Part shown: piece by piece, positions 8,739 through 18,659 of the stretch
How the letters are laid out: each line of letters begins with the position of its first letter
How positions within the stretch are numbered: the stretch's first letter is position 1
Source of the DNA: Larix sibirica
Lineage: Eukaryota; Streptophyta; Pinopsida; Pinales; Pinaceae
NCBI GenBank assembly: GCA_004151065.3
Contig: NWUY0300006476.1
Location: 23,730 to 45,336, forward strand
DNA length: 21,607 bases
Direction of reading: 5' to 3'
Position numbers and translations under genes: made by a program
Notes under the pieces: model-generated
The model's input: the letters and a program-made list of their open reading frames with translations, nothing else
What the model was told of the DNA's origin: nothing
Databases searched by the model: none

Positions 8739-9523
8739 CTAGTAATTTCTGACCAAATTACAATACTCAATTTTATTCAACCAGGTACTATTGAATCTGA
8801 ATGGCTTAAAAACCTTGTTCTGTAAATCATCAAACTGTAATATAATAGCTTGATGATCCGAAATGTTTGAGTATTCAATCCAGGTCCTAAATATGTCGAG
8901 TTTTACAGCCACATCTTCTGCTAAGAGAAACCGTTCCAATATTTTTCTCACACATCCAGCACGAGCACGTTTATTGCTCCAAGTATAACCCATTTTTCTA
9001 GGTAAAACATCAATCAAATGTGCTCTCTGAAAGAGGCTCTTAAAAAAATATGCCATATCATCAACCAGCATCGATGGGCCCCAAACTTCAGCCACCAACA
9101 AAGTTAAATTGATATCACCTGCCACAATCATATTTGGAGTATTTAGTAATCTAGAAGATTCCAGATCCATCCAATATGGCTCCCTATATCTATAAGGGGC
9201 ATAAATATTGAGGATAGCCAGGTTAAAGTCATTGGAGAGGAAATGCCATTTCATTAGAATCCCACCAGATTTTTATAGTTCCTAAACGACGTGGTCAGTG
9301 GGTTCCAACCAGACAGTAAACCAACCGAAATTCCACAGGAATCAATGGCACTAAAATACCACCCCGGCCAATGCCTAGATAAGAATTCAATCGCCTGTGA
9401 TGTCGAGCACATAGTTTCTTGTATTAAAAAACAATCTAGGCTAGTATATTTTAATAAATTGATAAGGGTCCTAGCCTTAGTAACCCCACCAATACCCCGG
9501 ATATTAAAAGAGAGAATAGACAT
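8739..9523 (-). pseudogene. ORF2 endonuclease domain (APE type), copy 1
   Basis: The first 89 codons (9523-9254) begin MSILSFNIRGIGG and carry LIQET, matching the N-terminal Asn and the metal-binding Glu of the exonuclease-endonuclease-phosphatase fold. After a frame change the reading continues (9254-8739) with LNIYAPY, VAGDIN, GYTWSN, KILERFL and SDHQAI, the later motifs of the fold including the catalytic SDH. The second frame also reads GGILMKW just upstream of the ATG at 9254, so that ATG is internal and not a true start. The usual LDRFL motif reads LERFL here. The reading ends at an in-frame TAG (8741-8739), after which the same frame goes on through a Lys-rich linker to 8502. Confidence 0.88.
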
Positions 9524-11123
9524 TAAGTCACTCTCTGTGGGGACATATCTACTCTAAGAGTCCCAGGGGTGGAAGGAAAAACTGGATTCATCACAGAACC
9601 TGCTTTCTGCAAATGCTCAGACAGTGGGATGAAAGTGTCACCAATATCTCTCTCTTTTACTTTCTTTTTTCTACGAATAGTCACATTCATACACTGGATC
9701 AACGATATTACTAAATCATCAGTGGGCTTGGGATTCACTGCAAATATTTCTAAAGGAGAACCATCAATACCTTTCATGGATAGCAAGGCATTTGAAAATG
9801 AATTAGGGCACGTTTTCTCCGAAAGAGGGTAGAATCCAAACAAGTTTTTGAAGAATCCACATTCCCAAAATTATTTAAGGCCAAAACCTCCATAGGTGGA
9901 TCAATACAGTGGTCTAGGGACATATCAGGGGATATTTCAACAGAGTACCCAGGGTTTGAACAAATAGGTAAATCCTTATCATGACAAACATTTCCTAAAT
10001 TTAACTCATTAGGTTTTGGAAAAATGGGTAATTCCACATTTTTACAAACATCAGCCGAATTTAAGTCATTAATTAAACTTCTAGCCAAGGGTTTATACTT
10101 TGAAAGTCTAATATCCAGAGCTTTCTCCATAGATAGATAGAATTCTAATTCTGCTTTTGTAACCCCCTCATAAATAACAAAGGGTTCATCATATGACATA
10201 CCTGGCATGGAAGAAAATTCCTTTACCGGACTGGTAGGGCTGTCCGTAGTATCATAAGACACTGGATCTTTTGAAACATCCTTTCTTCTAAACAGAGGGC
10301 ATTTCACCTTCGCATGTCTCGTGTAGCAACAATGAAAACATCAAAAGGGGATATTTTTATAATCCAATTTCTGTTTAAAAACCTTATCCCTCCATATTGT
10401 GTCCACAGTTGCAGGTAAACCTTTTGTAACATCGAATTACACCAGCATTGATCCCATCTTCTTATTTATGCCGAATATAAGGTTTTTTTCTAGTATGATG
10501 AACCACACCAAAATATTACCCAGCCCTTCAAACACATTGGGCGTCCAGATCTCAAATGGAAATCTAGGGAGTAATACCCACAAGTGTCGATACCTCATCT
10601 GTTTAGTGATTGGATTGAAATTGATATGCCATCTCTTCAGAATTATTGATCCATCTTTTATCAACCAGGTATGATCTGGAATCGTTTGAATAATATTTTC
10701 ATTTGGGAAGATGAACACATCCCATCCACGGGATAACAGAATAGTACATGGGGGTAAACCAAAGATGGGGGTCCAATGCATATTGACCCATATCACCAGT
10801 TCAGTCTAGGAAATTTTGGTGCCTTCAATCCTACCCACCATTCCCCTACATGAAAGGAGTTCTATCCTGTCCATATTTACTCCAGAGTCTAAGGTATAGA
10901 TCGCAGCTTCTTCCTGTGCCTTGAAAGTTTTATGCCTCCTCTTATTCCGAGCTGCATCACCAGTGATCTTATTTCTTGAAACATTCCTCTCTGTTGTCCC
11001 AGAATCCTGATGGGTTAAACCCTCACCATCCACTGAAGTCGAAATATCCGGGTTATTCACCCTATTCAATATAACTGGTCCAGATTTAACTACATGTGCA
11101 TTGATCGGGGCCTCGTACTCCAT
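9523..11123 (-). pseudogene. LINE ORF1 (DUF4283-like RNA-binding protein with zinc knuckle), copy 1, broken
   Basis: ORF1 would bind the LINE RNA and form the ribonucleoprotein. The ATG at 11123-11121 (MEYEAPINAHVV) is the first good start; the frame is open upstream to about 11231 without an ATG. An N-terminal polar region is followed by a DUF4283-like domain: LLSCRGMVGRIEG, HTWLIKDGSIILKRW, then HLWVLLPRFPFEIWTPNVFE (about 10860-10470). A CCHC knuckle, C-x2-C-x4-H-x4-C, lies at 10340-10299. Stops interrupt it at 10808-10806 (TAG), 10439-10437 (TAA) and 10343-10341 (TGA, next to the knuckle), all in one frame. Near 9850-9900 the frame shifts, and the C-terminal part ends at TAA 9525-9523, which overlaps the ORF2 ATG. 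The total span is about 533 codons. Confidence 0.85.
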
Positions 11124-11200
11124 GACATCCGGACAATTGTAACCTTGCAAAATAAGGAGGCAACCAATTGTCCACCACAACTTAGCTAACAACCGCCAAT

Positions 11201-11338
11201 ATAGTGGAGGGTTCAGTTGAAAAGAACTCAAAACCAGCCAAAAAAGTGTGAAGGAAATTTTGTCCCAGAATAGTGGAGAGCTAAGCTAAAAGAACCCTTA
11301 ACCTGCCAAAAAAGAGTGTAGGGTAGGTTCTGCAAAGT
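11201..11338 (-). repeat. Two imperfect 69-bp tandem repeats in the LINE 5' UTR, copy 1
   Basis: ATAGTGGAG occurs at 11201 and 11270, each followed by a similar pattern: GAAAAGAACTC then CCAGCCAAAAAAGTGTGAAGG in unit 1, and TAAAAGAACCC then CCTGCCAAAAAAGAGTGTAGG in unit 2. The period is 69 bp with moderate divergence. It lies just upstream of ORF1, where some L1 families carry repeated promoter monomers. A promoter role is inference only. Confidence 0.65.
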
Positions 11339-11449
11339 TTAGGTTAGCAAAACCCTGAAGCATAAAAAAATTCCCACTTTTTGATGCCTTGGTTGGTACT
11401 AGAGCTATCCGGGCGGCTAGCTGGACTCCAAGGTGCTTCAGAGTGCCAC

Positions 11450-12230
11450 CCTCACACTACAGAAAAACTACCCAAACTCTCAACCAAAATCCCTAAGCAC
11501 AAAATCAAAACGCTTATAATAAACATAATACTACTGATTAATTTTCCAATAGAGTTATTATTGGCATACTTGATGTTATCATGAAAAATAGGTGATGTTG
11601 GGATGACACCCCAAAATGCGAAAGCAATGTGGTAAAGATGCATAATTCGAAGCATAAAAAATGAGACAATTACATGATGTTTTTTTGTCATAGCATCGAT
11701 AAAACAATGTGGTCGTGATGCGGTGTGGACATGTACTTGATGCACACTCCATCCTTCATTAAAATAATCAATGCTCATCTAATGCAAAGATAGCAACTTC
11801 ATAATAATAATAATAATAATATAAAAAATAAATAAAAACAAACAATGCAAAATAAAGTTTGCATCAACCTACTTGTGCATTTCTAATATAAAGTGAAAAA
11901 AGAGGTTCCCCCTAATTTTCTTTCTGCATGAGGGTTTGTGGTATAGCTTCTTGAATTTTATAGAGAAGTGAGGGCACTCAACATGAGCAATGTAGAGAGT
12001 TTTATGGTGTGTCACTGGATCAAAGTTATTTTTTTGTCATTTGTAGCTTATTTTCTTTTAATTTGCAAATTTCAGGCAAAATGGGTTTTGGGTTTTGGTG
12101 ATGGGATTTGAGGAATGCCCCCCTAACCTGCCCCATCCCCGCCCTTTTCTTTTTTAATTTTTGGACTTAAAAAAATGAGATTTAGGTTTTGAAGATGGAA
12201 TTTACAAATTAAAAAAAATGTTTAGGGCCC
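11450..12230. other. Unassigned DNA right of the LINE, copy 1
   Basis: A 108-codon minus-strand frame (11778-11452) exists but shows no family motif. An ATA microsatellite lies at 11801-11822. The rest is AT-rich with T and A runs, and I recognise no gene. Confidence 0.45.
11801..11822. repeat. ATA/TAA trinucleotide microsatellite, copy 1
   Basis: About seven perfect ATA units follow CTTC. The array has the same length at 20937-20958 in copy 2, which argues against long independent histories of the two copies. Confidence 0.9.
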
Positions 12231-12231
12231 T

Positions 12232-12343
12232 CCGTTCCTTTTCCTCTCTCTCCATTCCACTTTTCATCTTCATGATCTCCCTCCTCTCCTCATTTCCATT
12301 TTTTCCTTCCTCTTCATCTCCTCCTCTCTTTCTCTCTCACTCC
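12232..12343. repeat. Pyrimidine-rich tract, copy 1, cut off at a gap
   Basis: The plus strand is almost all C and T from about 12232. It stops at the N at 12344. Copy 2 continues this tract for a further 128 bases. Confidence 0.85.
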
Positions 12344-12344
12344 N
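12344..12344. other. Assembly gap (single N)
   Basis: One N joins a pyrimidine-rich end (TCTCACTCC) to GATATTTGCTC, the same bases that follow the N at 3409. Nothing overlaps across this gap. Confidence 0.85.
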
Positions 12345-12470
12345 GATATTTGCTCAAAGGAGGTTTCCCCCTCAAAGAGGCTTCTTATTCATTATCTTTA
12401 TTTCATTCTCAACATGTGGAGCTACTTGTTATTTTTAGTTTTATGCTCTTTGGAAAATACTATCCATATC
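12345..12470 (+). mobile_element. LTR fragment at the start of copy 2
   Basis: These bases equal 3410-3535, the distal part of the Ty3/gypsy 3' LTR. Here the fragment follows a CT-rich tract and has no upstream LTR half or pol. That is what is expected if the junction at 12344 is artificial. Confidence 0.65.
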
Positions 12471-12494
12471 AGGGGAATATTAAGAGGAAAATGT

Positions 12495-13700
12495 GAAGGT
12501 AAGACTCAAACTCCAAAGTTTGGACCCATCCCCTCATCGTTTCTCTTACTCATGAGAATGCCCATCCAATAGCATGATGCTTCTCTGATCCACCTTTTGC
12601 ATGTCTCTACTTGGAAGGTTCGATCTAGCATGATTTATATCATCCATATCTAATCTAGCATGGTAGCACCACAAATAATAATACCATATTTTGTATGATT
12701 TGATACAATAATAATACAAATAATACCATCTTCTTTCTTTCCCATCCTTTTTATCGGCTTTCTAATTATCCCCATTCTCCTTGAAACGCATCTCTTCTTT
12801 TTAAATTTTAAGCTAATACAAAACACTAAATTTTAAAGGCATATATTCCAAGAATGAGTGAAATTTTCAAGGACAACATTGAAAAGTTGGCTAACAACAT
12901 ATTTCAATGTAATAAATTCACATACTTTCATAAAATTCCTAAATAGAAAAATCCTAATTAAACCTATAAAACTGCACAACTCAAATAAATATTAAATAAA
13001 CAATATCAAAGGCCTATAAATATGACATATGATTCTGTGAATATATTAAAGGCCCGAAACAAACACCCATAAATATGTGTTAAGAAAAAATATAGTAAAC
13101 TAACTTGGAAACTAGATATTTATGCCATTAAAGGTATATATCAAATCATATCTTACAACCCATCCATGAATACATCTATACAATAATATATTCAACTAAA
13201 CTCAAACCTTACATCAATAATGTATTTAAGTTCTAAACTTATACCTTACATAGAAACTAAATTAAAATACTTCAATAATCAAACAAAAAAACATAAATGA
13301 CTGTAATTTCTAGTGCTAAACCTACAAGCCTTTGTTAAATTTTTTGTTTAATATAAAATAATTTAGAAGATTTTAAAGGATACCCATACATTAACCAAGA
13401 TATACATATTATATGAAATTCATCCATTCATGAATTATTTACATAATGGCTCACCATCTTCTCTCCAAGTATTTTTTTTTCCTTTTGAGGTGTATTTCAT
13501 AGTTAATCTTGGCACTGAAAGCCTCAATACACTTATTCAATTCTTCAATGGTGTTGAAATCCTAATCCTTAGGGTTAGGTTTCTTGTAAAAATCCCATAG
13601 GTCACCTCATTTGTATAAATAAACTATTCGCTGACAATTAAAATTATCATGGAGTTATTCCTTTCAAATGGTATTAGAGAACGTGTTCTGCATAACTCCG
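12495..13700. other. AT-rich spacer in copy 2, no gene seen
   Basis: The sequence equals 3560-4765 of copy 1. I recognise no coding or RNA gene. Confidence 0.5.
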
Positions 13701-14098
13701 AGGAGGAGGAGGAGTGTAAGTATTGTAACAATTATGTCAATTGTGTCTATAGTTCGAGCGGTTGAGAGAATGAGTGTTTTCCCCCCCATCTAGAATCAAT
13801 TCCCATAAGTGACATGCCGATATCTTAATGAGTATATATTTTTTTATAAGCCTTGAGCCTCAACCTGATACCATCCTTGAAATGTAGGAAGTTCCCAGAA
13901 AAAGAAGAAGAATTGTAAGTATTGTAATTTAATTATGTCAATTGTGTCTATAGTTCGATCGGTTGAGAGAATGAGTGTTTTCCTCCTCATCTAGAATCAA
14001 TTCCCATAAGTGACATGTCGAGATCTTAATGACTATATTTTTTTTTATATCCTTGAGCCTTAACCTGATACCATCCTTGAAATGAAGGAAGTTCCCAA
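13700..14098. repeat. Tandem duplication of a unit of about 200 bp, copy 2 only
   Basis: Two units share GTAAGTATTGTAA, AATTATGTCAATTGTGTC (13730 and 13931), GGTTGAGAGAATGAGTGTTT and CCATCCTTGAAATG. Unit 1 ends at GTTCCCAG (about 13898) and unit 2 runs to GTTCCCAA (about 14098). They differ at roughly a dozen sites, for example GAGCGG against GATCGG. Copy 1 has a single unit (about 4765-4962). Confidence 0.9.
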
Positions 14099-14302
14099 TA
14101 TGTTTCCTCAATATATGCATTTCATGAAATAAAAAGTACCCTAATATTTAATAATGTTTATTGCAATTATTATTATAATAACAAATACAATAATAATTAT
14201 TAATTTTTCATTATAATAATTATTTTTAGTGGTAAACTCAACACTATTATGATGCTCCCACAATGCTTCATGAAGTGGAAATCATGGTCAATATGGGTTC
14301 AC

Positions 14303-14396
14303 GCCAACGGATATGACGTTGGCACGACTTTGGGACGAGACACTCACGACGTGAGATTTCCTCGACCAGTTTCTTTTTTTTTCAGAGAAAAAAAAA
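14303..14396 (-). other. Cluster of small inverted repeats at the LINE 3' side, copy 2
   Basis: The same three inverted repeats and eight CpGs as at 5167-5260, base for base. Confidence 0.6.
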
Positions 14397-14660
14397 CCCA
14401 CTTTTGTTATTTCCATGAAATAAAAAAGTACATAGCAACAACCCAGTTCAGTCCTGGACTCATGAAAATCATCCAAAAACTATAACATGTATGTTTTTTC
14501 AGATACATAAGTAGTATCAAAAAACTAGTGACAAACCAATAACATTTACTAAACAAAATTGGCACTACAGGCCTCCAAGAAGCGAGATGAGACTAATACA
14601 TTTAAAAAAAAAGGAACAACATGAATCGGAATTAACAAGTTGATCATCCACCCATTCTTC

Positions 14661-15056
14661 CTAGTAGAGAAACCCAGGATCTCCGTCGATAGAAACCTTT
14701 GACAATGCGTCTGCCACGTCATTGTTTTCTCTATAAGTCTGTTCAATAGAGAGATAATGAAACATGCTCAACAAGTCAAAAGTTCTAAGGCACCAATGAT
14801 GTAGAGAGACATTATCAAGATGAACAAGTTTGTTGGCCCATTTTATGACTATTGAGGAGTCACCAAAAATACTAAGAGAGTCCAATCCAAAGAGTAATGC
14901 CACTTTTAAGACTCCCCAAAGTCCCAAAAGTTCTACCTTTGTATTTGTACCCACGCCACCAAACAGACGAAATTTGAGAGTGAGGTTCGTTCCACATATG
15001 AGAATAAATCCTGCACCACACTTATGTGTTGTTGATGCCCCATCAAAAAACCAAAA
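14661..15056 (-). pseudogene. ORF2 RNase H domain, copy 2
   Basis: It is the same as 5920-5525: FFDGAS, VELLGLW, FGDSS and NNDVAD are all present, and the six-T run at the entry to the domain is shared. Confidence 0.88.
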
Positions 15057-15283
15057 ACATTACCACATTCTTCAAGATTAAATTTACACTCTTGTGATTT
15101 GTTTATCTATAACATCTTTTGCATATAAGTGGAACATATTCCAGAATGAAAATAAGGTCTGCTTCAGTAAGGAGCGATATCTTAGAAAATAGCCAAATTT
15201 CGAGATTTCCATAATGACCAAGCCAATAATCCAGGCACTATGTTATAACTTCTATGTTTTGTACTCAATTCTGATAAGCAGAT

Positions 15284-16165
15284 TCAAAGTTCAGGTTGGG
15301 CCAATTCATCCTTAATATTAAGCTTCAAACATATCCTTTTCCACATTCCCATAGAAAAATCACATTGCAGAAACATGTGGTTAATTGAATCCTCATATTT
15401 TCTGCACAGATAACACAAGCTGGGACCTTTCTTACCTCGACGTAACAGATTCTCCCATGTTAGGATTTTGTTATTGAATAATAACCAAAGAAAGCATTTA
15501 ATTTTAAGTGGATTTTTCCACTTCCATAAAACCAAGAACCACCATTTCCTTTGACCATTTACATGATATTCCACAATTTCCTGATATGCCGAACTAGCCG
15601 TAACCTCTCCCGTATTATAATTTTTTTCCCATGCCAAAGTGTCCTTATCCTTGGTAAGATGAATCCCAACTATATTAAGGTTTTGAACAAAGCAATTCCA
15701 TTCCTCCTTCCAGCATCCATCAAGCCCAAGATCATTCGAAGTAAGCCAATATGAAATATCTGGAACCATATTACTTGACCTCTTAAATTGATTCAATGTG
15801 AAAAGGACGTATTATGTGAATAAATTTCGCAGTCCCTGAGATAATTTGCAATTAATATTGACACCCGTAATGGGATCAATGCCCACGATAACTGCATTTC
15901 CCCCTCCTACCTTCCACACTAACTGAGAACTATTCCAGGGAAAGATTTTCAGAAATCCTTTCCAGATGAAAGAGGCGTTACAAACAACTACAGGAGGATT
16001 CCTTATCCAACTGAAGATATCGACTTTTATATATTTCAAATATAGAATCTTGGACCAGAGGTTATTCCCCAACAAACCATGCCACATGCTCTTCATTGAT
16101 AGAGCAGTATTAAACCAAAATATATTTTTAATGTTCCACCCACCATACTTTTTTGGCAGAGACAA
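15284..16165 (-). pseudogene. ORF2 post-RT region and zf-RVT domain, copy 2
   Basis: It is the same as 7029-6148, including the TAA at 15814-15812 and the Cys-Cys-His-Cys cluster of zf-RVT. Confidence 0.88.
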
Positions 16166-16171
16166 ATAATT

Positions 16172-17641
16172 CTAGTTTTTCAAATGATGATGTCCCCCTT
16201 CACTGTTACTTGACCAAATAAATTGAAACATTAAGCTATTCAATTTTTGTAGAACAGTGTGTGGAATTTTAGCCAACGATGCCCAATTAACCGGAATACT
16301 ACTCAACACCGATTTGAGAAAAATGAGACGCCCACCCAAACAGATGTATTTCAACATCCATATGTTTATCCTCTTCTCAAATTTTGCAATTAACCATCTC
16401 CAGTCATGTATTCTATAACAGTTTGGTTTTATGAAATACCCTAAGTACTTGATTCCATCATCCATATCAGATGATTTATATGGGAGGAAATTTACAACCT
16501 CATTTAAAATTGGATTATCCTTCAAATTTCTAATAAAAACATACTTACTTTGGCTTATTTTCATACTCGTTGTAGTGCATAAGAGTGACAAAATATTTGA
16601 TAATACCCTCCATTCCACCACAGAGTCTGATCCGAACATTATGACATCGTCCACAAAAAGCAAGTGTGATATAGATAAGTTCTTTGCAATTTTTACTCCC
16701 TTAACTATCTTTTCATTTATAGCTTCCCCAATCAAAATACTAAGCCCTTCTATCACCAGCAGGAACAAAAGAGGGGATAGTGGGCATCCTTGATGAAGCC
16801 CTCTGAAACTTTTGAAAAAAGGAGTAGGATTTCCATTAATAAGAACATAGTAGTTTATCGTCGTCACACATGTAATGATCCATTTGACAACATTACTTGA
16901 AATCCCAATCTGAAGAAGTACCAACTTAAGAAAATCCCAATTTACCTGATCATATGCTTTAACAATATCAATCTTCCGGATTAAGGAATTTTGTTTTTTT
17001 GTTTTGACCGAATGTAGAACTTCCTGGGTGATACCAACAACATCCAAAATCTGCTTGTCTTCAAGAAAGCCAAACTGCTCAGTAGACATCCATCTGGAAA
17101 GATATGGCATTATCGTGTTAGCAGTAATCTTTGAAATCAACTTGTACACCAGGTTACATAGAGCAATAGGCCTAAATTCATCAAATGAACTTGGCTTGTT
17201 ATTTTTTGGAATAAGAGTTAAAAAAGTCAAATTTAAGCCACCAACAATCCAACCTTCTGCACAAGTAAATTCCACCATTTCCAATAAGTCTGTACTCATG
17301 AGTCTGTACACACACTCAATTTCCTCCAAAGAAACACGTATGCCAACTTGTTCACCTTCTTTCATAGTAAAAAAGGAGGGATAGTATTTCAGAACATTTA
17401 ATTGAGCTTCAATGTTGGACGTCTTTGGGTCTTCGAAATGTCCTTTGAAGTGATTGTGGGAAACCTCTTCAATATTCTTTGGATCAATAACTTCATTACC
17501 CTGATTATCATTGATGGCCCAGATTGAGTTCACATTTCTCCGGTGGGAAGAAAAATTGTGATAAAAATGAGAATTGTTGTCGCCTATCTCGACCCAAATG
17601 GCACGGCTTTTAAGTCTCCATGAACTCTCCTCATACTTCAA
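16172..17641 (-). pseudogene. ORF2 reverse transcriptase domain, copy 2
   Basis: A 489-codon open frame identical in translation to 8505-7036, with KIDIVKAYD, QGCPLSP and FVDD and the same missing PGPDG region. The lesion at 16174-16172 (TAG at a Trp position) is also shared. Confidence 0.93.
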
Positions 17642-17874
17642 GATATTATTGAGTCTTGACGGTAACTCTGTAACTCCAAACTATCTTCCTTTGAGAAAAT
17701 ACCATTCGAATTAAGCAAATGAAGTTGCTTACTTTGACTTTTGATAACAATTTGATCAGATCGGTCCCTCGCTTTCTTCAACTTTTCTCGGACTTTTGTT
17801 TTCTCCTTTAATCCTTTTAGTTTAAACATCAATGAGTCCACTGGATTAAGACAAGTGGAAACCTCAACCCGTGT

Positions 17875-18659
17875 CTAGTAATTTCTGACCAAATTACAAT
17901 ACTCAATTTTATTCAACCAGGTACTATTGAATCTGAATGGCTTAAAAACCTTGTTCTGTAAATCATCAAACTGTAATATAATAGCTTGATGATCCGAAAT
18001 GTTTGAGTATTCAATCCAGGTCCTAAATATGTCGAGTTTTACAGCCACATCTTCTGCTAAGAGAAACCGTTCCAATATTTTTCTCACACATCCAGCACGA
18101 GCACGTTTATTGCTCCAAGTATAACCCATTTTTCTAGGTAAAACATCAATCAAATGTGCTCTCTGAAAGAGGCTCTTAAAAAAATATGCCATATCATCAA
18201 CCAGCATCGATGGGCCCCAAACTTCAGCCACCAACAAAGTTAAATTGATATCACCTGCCACAATCATATTTGGAGTATTTAGTAATCTAGAAGATTCCAG
18301 ATCCATCCAATATGGCTCCCTATATCTATAAGGGGCATAAATATTGAGGATAGCCAGGTTAAAGTCATTGGAGAGGAAATGCCATTTCATTAGAATCCCA
18401 CCAGATTTTTATAGTTCCTAAACGACGTGGTCAGTGGGTTCCAACCAGACAGTAAACCAACCGAAATTCCACAGGAATCAATGGCACTAAAATACCACCC
18501 CGGCCAATGCCTAGATAAGAATTCAATCGCCTGTGATGTCGAGCACATAGTTTCTTGTATTAAAAAACAATCTAGGCTAGTATATTTTAATAAATTGATA
18601 AGGGTCCTAGCCTTAGTAACCCCACCAATACCCCGGATATTAAAAGAGAGAATAGACAT
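17875..18659 (-). pseudogene. ORF2 endonuclease domain, copy 2
   Basis: It matches 9523-8739, with SFNIRG, QET, AGDIN, YTWSN and SDHQAI in two frames separated by the same frame change near 18391-18436. Confidence 0.88.

Larger units (their letters stand above)
5525..9523 (-). pseudogene. LINE ORF2 (endonuclease-reverse transcriptase-RNase H), copy 1, broken
   Basis: ORF2 would nick target DNA and reverse-transcribe the LINE RNA at the nick. It starts at ATG 9523-9521, overlapping the ORF1 stop by one base, and ends at TAG 5527-5525, a span of 1333 codons, normal for plant L1 ORF2. Domains in order are APE-type endonuclease (9523-8739), reverse transcriptase (8505-7036 and its extension to 6676), zf-RVT (about 6660-6148) and RNase H (about 5920-5525). 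In-frame stops lie at 8741-8739, 7038-7036, 6678-6676, 6150-6148, 6048-6046, 6030-6028 and 5973-5971. Frame changes occur near 9255-9300, near 8510-8530 and in the T-run at 5909-5914. The PGPDG segment of the reverse transcriptase appears deleted near 8157. Confidence 0.92.
5237..11338 (-). mobile_element. Plant L1-type LINE (non-LTR retrotransposon), copy 1, degenerate
   Basis: The element reads right to left. The 5' UTR holds two 69-bp repeats, then come ORF1 (11123-9523), ORF2 (9523-5525) and a 3' UTR of a few hundred bases. ORF1 has a DUF4283-like RNA-binding domain and CCHC knuckle; ORF2 has an APE-type endonuclease, reverse transcriptase, zf-RVT and RNase H. The order and ORF sizes (about 530 and 1330 codons) fit near-full-length plant L1. 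The 3' end is taken at the A9 tract (minus strand, 5246-5238), but it could be as far left as about 5110. The 5' end is uncertain between about 11338 and 11450. I found no convincing target-site duplication. Many shared stops and frameshifts show that it cannot mobilise itself. Confidence 0.9.
3410..12343. repeat. Copy 1 of a roughly 9 kb near-identical direct duplication
   Basis: This segment recurs at 12345-21479. The offset is 8935 up to about 4822 and 9136 afterwards, because copy 2 carries an additional unit of about 200 bp. Protein readings of the whole LINE are the same in both copies. I noticed one substitution (T 11408 against G 20544). Both ends of copy 1 abut single Ns, so it behaves as a separate contig. 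Confidence 0.95.
14661..18659 (-). pseudogene. LINE ORF2 (endonuclease-reverse transcriptase-RNase H), copy 2, broken
   Basis: The architecture and lesions match copy 1. ATG is at 18659-18657 in the TAATG junction. The endonuclease lies at 18659-17875, reverse transcriptase at 17641-16172, zf-RVT at about 15796-15284 and RNase H at about 15056-14661. In-frame stops are at 17877-17875, 16174-16172, 15814-15812, 15286-15284, 15184-15182, 15166-15164 and 15109-15107. The predicted peptides match copy 1 residue for residue. Confidence 0.92.

Noticed and set aside
9252-9256. A second TAATG at 9256-9252 that looks like another stop-start junction inside the endonuclease
   Set aside because: The second frame is readable upstream of that ATG as GGILMKW, which continues the endonuclease fold. 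The ATG is therefore internal, and the stop belongs to a frame entered by a frameshift.
5250-11395. Possible LINE target-site duplication CCCACTTTT near 5261 and 11371
   Set aside because: The match is short, lies next to A-runs on both sides, and does not sit properly outside the expected LINE ends. It could be chance in AT-rich DNA.
11452-11778. Minus-strand 108-codon frame right of the LINE (also 20588-20914)
   Set aside because: It has a hydrophobic C-terminal half but no known motif, no start context and no supporting neighbour. It is in AT-rich DNA where such frames occur by chance.
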